From positions 8,879,642 to 8,943,641 of the forward strand of contig CAJINV010000001.1 of assembly GCA_905178155.1 (NCBI GenBank): DNA of 64,000 nucleotides, in the 5' to 3' direction. The notes beneath the pieces are model-generated. The model searched no databases. It was not told where the DNA came from and saw only the letters and a program-made list of their open reading frames with translations. The DNA is from Amoebophrya sp. A120 (Eukaryota > Sar > Dinophyceae > Syndiniales > Amoebophryaceae). Positions 56,201-64,000 of the stretch are shown piece after piece. The position numbers and the translations under genes were made by a program. The first letter of the stretch is position 1. Each line of letters starts with the position of its first letter.

Positions 56201-59074
56201 TTTCTAGTCGGGAAACGCGAAGAAGAAAGAAATGCTCGAGCACTCGCGACGTTCGTGGAAAACCAACTGAGGCCCTATTACGAAAAGCACCGAGCTGGGA
56301 CGGGCACATCTTCCAGCACCAAGAGCAACGACAAGAAGTACAAGACCTCCCTGTGGTCGCTTTTCCTGCAAAAGCAAAGTGAAAAAACCTCATCTTCCCG
56401 GGGGGATCAGCTCACGAAGACCGAAGAGCTACTGCATGAAGGGTCGGGGAACGAATTCAATGTGTACCGCGCCGCCTTGCGCACCCTGCCTGCCGACGTG
56501 TTCGAGGATGCTCAGAAAGCCACACTGCACGGATTCGAAAGGATTGTTATCAACGCGGTCGCAGAGGCAGCGGAAAACCATGTCCGTCCGCGCGCAGAGT
56601 CCATGATAAGCAGCTGCATCCATATGACGAGAGATCTTGTGCACAACTGCTCCCAACCCTCCGCCTCATTTGTAATTTTTGTGTTGATGCACATTCTTCG
56701 ACAGAAGAAGAAGTACCAAATTCACTGAATTGCTATTGCATTTTTTTGCAGTTGTTGCTTGGTGTGTTGCAGCTGTGGATGACCTTCACTTTCGAATGAG
56801 GCCGATTTTTATAGGGGAACAGTTTTGCCCTCTCGTAGTCAAGGAGCTTACAGCGCAAGGGTGCCTGGTATCCGGAGCGTCTGACCTTGGGGTGACCGGA
56901 TTTTCCGGAGATTGCGAAGAGGTGGATAAACACAGCAAGAAAATTGTCGCGAAGATGCTGAGACAAGGTAGAAGGCAAGAACAACATGGAACAACTACGC
57001 CCGAAGATGTTGCCCTTGTTCCCGAGCACTTGGAAGCCCTTGTCCGCGAATTGCGCCAGAACTTGCTCCCGCTAGAGGGCCTGAAGGTCACGAAGACAGG
57101 TATAGTCGGCGGCTCTTCTGAACGGATCACTCACGTGACGGAGGACCTGCTCGTTGAGGCGGGGACTCTGCCTGTGCAGATTGGTTTTGCTTTGTATTGG
57201 GGACGCGAAAAGCTGTTCCACGACCCGGAGCGCTATCCTGGTGGCTACTCCGCGGGTGACCTCGTCGAGTTTTCGCCGAGCGAGGGAGTTACCAGGTACT
57301 GCGTGTTTGTTGGGCTAGCCGACATCCCCTTCCAGGCTACCTCCTCCAGGGGCGGTAGGAATAGTAAAGAGGACAGTACGAAAAGCAGCCCGCACATTCT
57401 CCCAATTAACTTGGAGTGTCCTCTGGCCGGACGTACCAACCTCGAGTCCGACGACCCCCGCTTACTTCATTGGAACCATGTCGGATACTACCCTAACGTC
57501 CAGAAAATCGTAAACAACCGGCAGAAAAATAAACCCGCAGAAGATCTTCACGCCGCGCCACCCAAGAAACAAGGCCATACAACTGCTCCTGCTCAAAAAG
57601 AACAGGAAGAGGAAGCTCACGGCCACGGTCATGGATACCCGGACTATGGAAATTGGTTGTCCTTTCAGAACTTCATATCCTACATGCTCATGGACGATGG
57701 CGTGGAGACGATCACCACCGACATTGGCGATATTCGCCCCTTCGGCTTCCGTATCCCAAACAAAAGTCAGCTACTCGTAGACAAAAATATTGAATAGCCA
57801 CGAGAGCAGCGGCCAATAAGCCTGATCGTAGTCGTAGAGTTGTAAATGATTCATGCTAGGCCAACGCCCACTTGCGCCCTTGCGTTGCGAGGCCGAATGT
57901 GTTGTAGCTCGAATCTTCAGCAAGCAGCACGTCGTGTCCACTTGACCGAGACTTTTGCGCAACGGGATACTCTACGCCATGAAGGCGTTGCACAGACAAG
58001 AACCCGATATCTACTACGGCCAGGGAACCTTCCAGGTCGGCCACCATACTGTCCGTGTCCCCCGATCAAAAAGATTTTCTGACTGCGTCTTCAACTTTGA
58101 GTTGTTTGAACAGCTTTTGCAGTTTTCGGCACGAGTGGCACAGAAGCACTTCACGACCCGCGAATACCGACTGCGAATAGAGGGAAAAGAAGCTACCGGG
58201 CACGCCCAACGTGCGCAGCACCATGCCTCTTTGTGCATTGCAAACATGTCACCCTACACGGCAATAAATGGTAATGGCTAGTGCGCGTGAGATGTATGTA
58301 AATATCATCTGCCATTTGTACTTGGGCCTGCATTGCGATGTTGCTTGAAAGAATTGCGATGGTGGACAAGCCGGCAAAAACGCGCGGTGGATTATTCTTT
58401 AGGCACCGCGGAAGCTCCTGCGGTGTTCTGTTTATTGCTGAGTGTGCATGCTCGTAGCTGCCGCACGCATATCAGCATGAAGCGGCTGCGCATAAACCAT
58501 CCGAAAAATAGATTCATATGCATATGCCTTGATATCCCGATCTTTCGGCCACATTGCGCGCGTTCCATCTCCAATTTGGACGGACATGTTTGCGTTTTTC
58601 TATCGGCATACGAACCAGCCACACGAACCGGGTCGATGGACGTTGCGCGCATGAAGTTAGAAAAAGAATACCAGAGGGAGCTGCTCGAAGATATCGTAGA
58701 AAAAAACGCTAGCGCCTGCACACAATTTTTGTAAAGCCGTACTTTCCGAGATACATAGATGTCGCAACTGATCAGAGCTGGGAGTGGGATGTTGACAGAT
58801 GCATGACTGGTCACAAAATGCCGTGTCGTCCATTAAATTTGCATAATTCGCAACGAAGATACGTTGACGTGCGCAGGTTTTTTTCTACGTGATGCAAAAG
58901 CTGCGAGCAATAAAAGAAACGTCCCTCCTTGAAGCGAGCACGGAGTGCCAGAGAGACCGGCACAGAAACTGGATTTCTGGCTTGAATCCTTTTGGAAGCG
59001 ACGAGCTTGGGTCGCTCTGGTACGCTCTGGAAGATTTCTCATACGCCAATCGTGAGCACGATGTAGAGCATTGA
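53289..59074 (+). CDS. Multi-exon membrane protein, unknown family
   Basis: Function unknown. Supported exons: 53289-53886, 54115-54504, 54771-54820, 55091 to near 55981, about 56208 to 56671, about 56823-57776, about 57985-58270, 58619-58695, 58877-59074. The second and third introns are TIR elements (54505-54765, 54821-55085); their exact removal keeps frame. The 53887-54114 join is in frame only with a CTATC-to-CAG type boundary, not with its GTAAAG donor. The 55.98-56.2 kb join was not solved, so two adjacent genes remain possible. The exon from 55091 has several hydrophobic segments (FLLMVAIHYGMVLAG, FVMEAAAHVFGFIMN, AIPDTIFGAIYLGLMIP) and is probably membrane-embedded. A His/Gly stretch (AHGHGHGYPDYG) lies near 57.6 kb. 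The final exon ends in DEL-rich, charged sequence without a motif. Confidence 0.6.
54505..54765. mobile_element. Introner, duplication GTGGT
   Basis: Left end TATCAACTGCAAAAATGTCT, right end mirrored and finishing TTGCAATCCATA; both contain GTCTGGGTCTGGAA or its complement. Flanks are GTGGT at 54500-54504 and 54766-54770. Exact removal gives GAG TGG TGG GCC in frame. The GTTATC donor with the CATAG acceptor would shift frame and soon hit a stop. Confidence 0.92.
54821..55085. mobile_element. Introner, duplication TAGTT
   Basis: Left end TATCAAATGCAAAAATGTCT, right end mirrored and finishing TTGCAATGCATA. Flanks are TAGTT at 54816-54820 and 55086-55090. Exact removal gives TTA GTT CCG GTA in frame. 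Belongs to the same TIR family as 28738-28988 and 54505-54765, and is only 55 bp from the latter. Confidence 0.92.
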
Positions 59075-59277
59075 AAATAATCCATCTTAGCCTTTTATTT
59101 TTCTTCGAGCAAAAAAGTACGCAAAAAATGCGATAGCGATAGCGTGTCTTACTTTCCTCTTTACAACATAACACGAAACTCACTCACATTTTTCTCAGCA
59201 TGCGCAATGCGAATATTTCGAAACTGGGGCGTAAGCGATTGTGATGTGTGTTTTTTTTTTAATTGGATTTTCAGTGC

Positions 59278-60316
59278 GGATTAATGAGGATTATTATGCC
59301 ACCCCAACTCGACATAGTGTTGAGAAAATCAAACTACAAGCATATCATAGGCAAGACACAGTGTGCAGTCATGGTGGTGCGTCTGCTTATTCACACGCAG
59401 CATGATAATTAGCTCGGTTTTTTTGAAGAAGCCGCGGCATGTGTGCTTGGTTGTTGTTTTCCATGAAGTAGTTATCTCATCACAAGACCTCGAAGCTTCT
59501 GCAAAGCCAACAAATTTTTAATGGTGAAGGAGTCGCATGTTGTTGCTGTTGGACAAAAGCAAACGCCAGCAGCTGATGTTTCCTGAGTCCCTATAGTAGC
59601 TAGGACAGGACACCAGCTTCTCTTTCCATATGCTCCACCATGATGATTACTTACATGGCAGGGGCTGGAAATGCGTCATCATGAACATGGGGTCGGTATC
59701 GCCATTCGATTTTTTTTTTTTTGGTTTTTTTTCTCGTGGCGGAAAGTTTCTGGCTCGCCTCGGCAGCTTATACAGTGCCGAAGAAGGTTTCTCTAAGTTG
59801 GTTTTTTTTTGGTAAATCAGAACTAAGCGATGAATATAGAACAACGACAACGACAACGAGCGACAAGCTAGCAGTCAACAGAGAACGCGGCAAAGGAAAA
59901 TGTTCAAGATGAGTCTGGAAGCCGCAAGCCCCGCGGCTGCAAATACTTGCAGCAGCACTGCCACTGGCAGCGCCGAGATGTCTGGAGGGCGCGCGCCGGC
60001 GGAGCACCCCCGCAGACGAGAGTTCAGGATGGTTTGCACGCTGGGCTCCGGGGGATTCGGCACCGTGAAGCTAGTGCACGCAAGGGACAACGAAGCACAG
60101 TGCTTTGCCATGAAGGTCATCGAGAAGAGCCATTTGCTTGAGGCGAAGCTACTGGATCCCAAGATCAAGCAGCGACAGCAAACGGAGCGGGATGTTCTCG
60201 TGGCCTGTGCAGATCAGCGACACCCAAGCATCGTGCAGCTCCTCGAAGCATTTCAGACCAACAGAAAGCTGTACTACGTTTATGAATATTGCGACGGCGG
60301 CGAGTTGTGGGACCTG
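59278..60316 (+). repeat. First copy of a 1039-bp duplication
   Basis: Matches 60318-61356 at an offset of 1040, with only about two substitutions seen (near 59444 and 59525). It covers the leader and 5' part of the kinase gene and ends exactly at the N. Confidence 0.95.
59900..60316 (+). pseudogene. Truncated 5' copy of the kinase gene
   Basis: Equals the first 139 codons of the intact kinase at 60940, including the Gly-rich loop and the ATP-binding Lys. It stops at the single N, after which the sequence returns to the start of the upstream repeat. It has no catalytic loop and cannot encode an active kinase. It is more likely an unmerged contig overlap than a real gene. Confidence 0.8.
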
Positions 60317-60317
60317 N
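60317..60317. other. Single undetermined base at the duplication junction
   Basis: The only N in the window; it separates the two 1039-bp copies and probably marks a scaffold join. Confidence 0.95.
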
Positions 60318-61356
60318 GGATTAATGAGGATTATTATGCCACCCCAACTCGACATAGTGTTGAGAAAATCAAACTACAAGCATATCATAGGCAAGACACA
60401 GTGTGCAGTCATGGTGGTGCGTCTGCTTATTCACACGCAGCATGATAATTAGCTCGGTTTTTTTGAAGAAGCCGCGGCATGTGCGCTTGGTTGTTGTTTT
60501 CCATGAAGTAGTTATCTCATCACAAGACCTCGAAGCTTCTGCAAAGCCAACAAATTTTTAATGGCGAAGGAGTCGCATGTTGTTGCTGTTGGACAAAAGC
60601 AAACGCCAGCAGCTGATGTTTCCTGAGTCCCTATAGTAGCTAGGACAGGACACCAGCTTCTCTTTCCATATGCTCCACCATGATGATTACTTACATGGCA
60701 GGGGCTGGAAATGCGTCATCATGAACATGGGGTCGGTATCGCCATTCGATTTTTTTTTTTTTGGTTTTTTTTCTCGTGGCGGAAAGTTTCTGGCTCGCCT
60801 CGGCAGCTTATACAGTGCCGAAGAAGGTTTCTCTAAGTTGGTTTTTTTTTGGTAAATCAGAACTAAGCGATGAATATAGAACAACGACAACGACAACGAG
60901 CGACAAGCTAGCAGTCAACAGAGAACGCGGCAAAGGAAAATGTTCAAGATGAGTCTGGAAGCCGCAAGCCCCGCGGCTGCAAATACTTGCAGCAGCACTG
61001 CCACTGGCAGCGCCGAGATGTCTGGAGGGCGCGCGCCGGCGGAGCACCCCCGCAGACGAGAGTTCAGGATGGTTTGCACGCTGGGCTCCGGGGGATTCGG
61101 CACCGTGAAGCTAGTGCACGCAAGGGACAACGAAGCACAGTGCTTTGCCATGAAGGTCATCGAGAAGAGCCATTTGCTTGAGGCGAAGCTACTGGATCCC
61201 AAGATCAAGCAGCGACAGCAAACGGAGCGGGATGTTCTCGTGGCCTGTGCAGATCAGCGACACCCAAGCATCGTGCAGCTCCTCGAAGCATTTCAGACCA
61301 ACAGAAAGCTGTACTACGTTTATGAATATTGCGACGGCGGCGAGTTGTGGGACCTG
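60318..61356 (+). repeat. Second copy of the 1039-bp duplication
   Basis: This copy continues without a break into the rest of the kinase reading frame. Confidence 0.95.
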
Positions 61357-62412
61357 GTCAAAGTGCTTGGCAAGTTACCCGTGGAATCCTTTTTCCGTTT
61401 CTACGCGACCGAAATCGTGGAGGCGCTTGCGTTCCTGCACAGCCACGGCATCTTGCACCGCGATCTGAAGCTGGAGAACGTGTTACTTGACACCGCAGGG
61501 CACGCCAAAATTTGTGATTTTGGCTGCGCAAAGTTCTTTTTTCGCGACACGACTGCTAGTTTCAAGACTGTCGCGGCGGACCACTCGACCATGCAAGGAG
61601 ACCAAGACGATCTGCCGGTGGGCCGCACGCGCTCGGAAATGGTTGTGTCGCGGAAAAGTTTGATGCCCCCGGAGTACTTTGAAACAGGCGAGTATGGTGC
61701 GGAGCTGGACTCCTGGCAACTGGGACTCATGTTTTACACCATGCTGGAAGGTCGTGGCTTGGACCTTTACGCACCGGAGCTGCAGCGCCCGCTCTCCGTC
61801 GCGACCGAGGCGCGGTCCCTAGTGAACGACCTTCTGGCTCCGGAACACAAGGCCCGGCTTGGCTTTCCGACTGGCGCATCGCTGGTGCAGGCGCACGCGT
61901 TTTTTCAGACTGCACATCAAGGAGGTACAACTACGATTGAACCGGCCCAGTTTTGGAAAGACGTACGGGACCGCACTTGGCGCGAGCCCCCCGACTTGGA
62001 CACGGCAGCGATGGAACGGATCGCCAGTTGGCACTGCGACTGGGGCCGTGACAGCACCTTGGTGGACCCAAATGACGTGGACTTGCTCCCCGTGTCCCGC
62101 TTCTCCACCCGCCTGGGCTCGCTGCGCATGCGCTCGATTTCCACCAGGCGCGACAGTTGCACGGCCGGCGCCAGGGATCCCTTGGGAGCGCTCGTGGCTC
62201 TCGGTTGCGAGTCATCGGACGAGGACCCCGATGAGGAACAATTGTTCGAAAACAAGAAGTTGCTGAAGAAGGAAAATACCACGGAGACAACAGCGCCAGC
62301 TTGCGCCACCTTCGATGCGCCAACGCTGCTGGAAAAGACTCCGGGCCAGCGTGAAACGGCCTGCTCGGTGGCGACGCACGTCTCGCCCGAGGGGAATAAC
62401 AAAACGAATTGA
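60940..62412 (+). CDS. Serine/threonine protein kinase
   Basis: Phosphorylates Ser/Thr of unknown substrates. Single-exon frame of 490 aa. The kinase domain (about 42-330) has the Gly-rich loop LGSGGFGTVKLV, the ATP lysine in FAMKVIEK (K72), the hinge YVYEYCDGGELWDL, the catalytic loop HRDLKLEN (H173-N180), DFG at 193-195 and an APE-equivalent MPPEYFE. DSWQLGLMFYTMLEG is the usual helix F region. All catalytic residues are present. The activation segment is longer than usual (about 50 residues, Thr/Ser/Asp-rich). The hinge and loops resemble CAMK/AGC-type kinases, but no diagnostic regulatory domain is present. The C-terminal ~110 residues are Ser/Thr/acidic and probably disordered. A second ATG at codon 4 is also possible. 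Confidence 0.9.
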   Translation: MFKMSLEAASPAAANTCSSTATGSAEMSGGRAPAEHPRRREFRMVCTLGSGGFGTVKLVHARDNEAQCFAMKVIEKSHLLEAKLLDPKIKQRQQTERDVLVACADQRHPSIVQLLEAFQTNRKLYYVYEYCDGGELWDLVKVLGKLPVESFFRFYATEIVEALAFLHSHGILHRDLKLENVLLDTAGHAKICDFGCAKFFFRDTTASFKTVAADHSTMQGDQDDLPVGRTRSEMVVSRKSLMPPEYFETGEYGAELDSWQLGLMFYTMLEGRGLDLYAPELQRPLSVATEARSLVNDLLAPEHKARLGFPTGASLVQAHAFFQTAHQGGTTTIEPAQFWKDVRDRTWREPPDLDTAAMERIASWHCDWGRDSTLVDPNDVDLLPVSRFSTRLGSLRMRSISTRRDSCTAGARDPLGALVALGCESSDEDPDEEQLFENKKLLKKENTTETTAPACATFDAPTLLEKTPGQRETACSVATHVSPEGNNKTN

Positions 62413-63669
62413 TGGGAAGAAAGAGTGTAGTTGATGACTCGAGGTGTCAAAGATGTTTTTGTGCGAACCTAACAAAATATATCGCAAAACGATCAACAAT
62501 AAAAAAGTGAATGAATGACACCAATAAAAAAGTGATTGAAAACATGTGATTCTCCAATTATTTATAGGAAACAAATAAGAACAAAAATTTCCCATGGGGC
62601 CGAGGTTTTTTGCAGGTCGGTGGGTCGCAAACCATACCCGGTAACATCGGGGGCGAAAATTATGGAAATACCTACTTCTATACGATAATCTCTGAATGGA
62701 TCCAACAGATAACTCATCAGACACCACAACAAAAAAACAGAATCCATCATCATTCTCAAATTATCTTCTTCTTCAATATTCCTTGGAAAAAAAAAATAAA
62801 GATCTTGAATCTTTGAAGAATCGAGGGAAAATATCATGGAATTTTGATTGATTCTTATTCATCTCGATCAATTTTGTTTTCTTTTTCTTATCTTTTTCTT
62901 TCATGTCGAGGTCCCAAAATATCTTTTATGCAGATCAATCACCAATTTGCAAATTATCAAGAAAAAGATCCGAAATATAAAGTCATTATTAATTCTTCGA
63001 ATTATTGGATTGATTGGATGGATAAAAAAAAATATGTCATTTTTCATTTCAAAAAACAAAGATAGAAATTTCTTTCGAGATATTCAGAAATATCTTCAAT
63101 GAATTTTTGAATCTCTCTTGTTAATTTGTAAGATTCGAATCTTTATTAATTTGACATCATATTCGAGAACAGAAAGAAAGAAAATCATGATGGAATTCAT
63201 TCTCACAAAAAAATTGATAGGAATGATTCTGATATCTTTATCTTTCGAGAGAATTCGATGATGATGAGAATGAACATGAAGACAGATAATCTCGGAGAAA
63301 TCAGAATAAATCAGGGAGACAAACCCGGGCGACCTAATAGTCCTAATCGACGGACAAAAATTGGCTGAAAACTTTCCGAGCGCAGGAGCAAGACCAAAAA
63401 AGAACGCGCGAACAGACGAGACAAGGAAGGTGGACTCCAAGGCGAGGCCGTTTGGTGGGATGTGGGCCAAAAGAAAAGGAAGACCGCTCCTGTGGTCAAC
63501 AGAATTTCCAAGAACAAAATGGAAAACCCAAAGAGCCAGACGGCGGATCCCAAACACGGCCATCCGAGGCCCCGACATTCTAATTGGACCCCTAAGTTGT
63601 CGGCTAACTTGAAATCCTTGACCCCCCCGGGGTCTTCTAAACTGCGACTGGAATCCAAAAGCCCCCCCT
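62413..63669. other. AT-rich terminal segment, no gene recognised
   Basis: From about 62640 the sequence is strikingly AT-rich (poly-A/T runs, GATTGATTGG repeats) and unlike the rest of the window; from about 63320 composition rises again. The open frames are short and lack domains. Confidence 0.5.
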
Positions 63670-63965
63670 TTCTAACCCGTCTTCTAACCGTGTTCTAATT
63701 TTTCCACATGCGTTCTAATTTGTCGTCTAACCGTGTTCTAACTTGCATCCCAATTCACAAAACAGAGGCAAGAATTCCAATGGGATTTCCCTAATGCGAA
63801 TAACATTAGGGAAATCCCATTGGAATTCCTTACCCATGCGGAATTAGGTGCCAGTTAGAACAGGTTAGGATGCAAATTAGACGCGGTTAGATGCATGGTT
63901 AGACGACCCACATTCAACGGTTCGAAAAAATTAGATCACGGTTAGAAATCCAGATTAGAAAAAAC
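63670..63965. repeat. Foldback structure with a 25-bp perfect stem
   Basis: A perfect inverted repeat at 63772-63796 and 63804-63828 (GAATTCCAATGGGATTTCCC and onward) encloses a 7-nt loop. Outside it, the left flank carries repeated TTCTAACCGTG/GTTCTAA motifs and the right flank their complements (GGTTAGA, CACGGTTAGAA, GATGCAAATTAGA), so an imperfect stem of well over 100 bp per arm can form. This resembles a foldback element or MITE. Confidence 0.85.
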
Positions 63966-64000
63966 GGCGTGCCGTTTATCCTCATGTCTATCGCACAGTT

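Noticed and set aside
59900-60316. A second functional kinase gene
   Set aside because: Stops at the N, lacks the catalytic loop and is nearly identical to the downstream copy; an assembly join is more likely.
1-64000. Dinoflagellate spliced-leader gene
   Set aside because: Read for a CCATTTTGGCTCAAG-type core on the given strand and by eye on its complement; none found.

Overview
This is nuclear DNA from a protist, most probably an alveolate of the dinoflagellate lineage. The best guess is a compact-genome syndinian such as Amoebophrya. Reasons: every confidently called gene lies on the + strand; genes are 1-6 kb apart with few, short introns; coding exons are GC-rich against AT-richer introns and spacers; and many introns are short DNA elements with terminal inverted repeats (TIRs) and 5-bp target-site duplications. 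That kind of introner has been described in Amoebophrya and other dinoflagellates. The organism call is an inference. No rRNA, tRNA or spliced-leader sequence was recognised.

Layout. 0.7-1.5 kb: a Gln-rich protein with a repeated RLGL motif. 3.1-6.0 kb: a seven-exon protein of unknown function. 6.7-8.7 kb: a repeat island with telomere-like sequence, a perfect GC palindrome, copies of a 60-70 bp repeat and a 447-bp copy of the 5' end of a gene located 18 kb downstream. 10.1-16.4 kb: a PUF (Pumilio) RNA-binding protein with a palindromic satellite in one intron. 18.5-20.9 kb: a DHHC palmitoyltransferase. 21.6-24.4 kb: a multi-pass membrane protein. 25.6-27.0 kb: a secreted coiled-coil protein. 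27.8-33.0 kb: a kinesin-8-like motor. 34.6-36.0 kb: a Lys/Ala/Pro- and Cys-rich protein. 36.8-37.1 kb: a family of GC palindromes. 37.8-40.8 kb: an LRR protein. 41.4-45.3 kb: a GT8-like glycosyltransferase. 46.4-48.8 kb: a RING-vWA protein. 49.7-53.1 kb: a large putative secreted protein. 53.3-59.1 kb: a multi-exon membrane protein. 59.3-62.4 kb: a Ser/Thr kinase preceded by a duplicate of its own 5' half, joined through a single N. 62.6-64.0 kb: an AT-rich tail and a foldback structure.

The most interesting system is the set of introners in six genes. Exons were solved by requiring the reading frame and conserved protein motifs to continue. Six elements (26287-26697, 28455-28690, 28738-28988, 38739-39017, 54505-54765, 54821-55085) start TAT(C/G), end (C/G)ATA and are flanked by perfect 5-bp direct repeats. 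Removing the element plus one repeat restores the reading frame every time, even inside a kinesin P-loop. For five of the six, local GT-AG splicing is absent, out of frame or opens a stop codon. Two further elements (18794-19104, 21822-22089) fit the pattern with decayed duplications. The genes do not form an obvious pathway; the window looks like a normal housekeeping array colonised by introners, palindromic repeats and satellite DNA.
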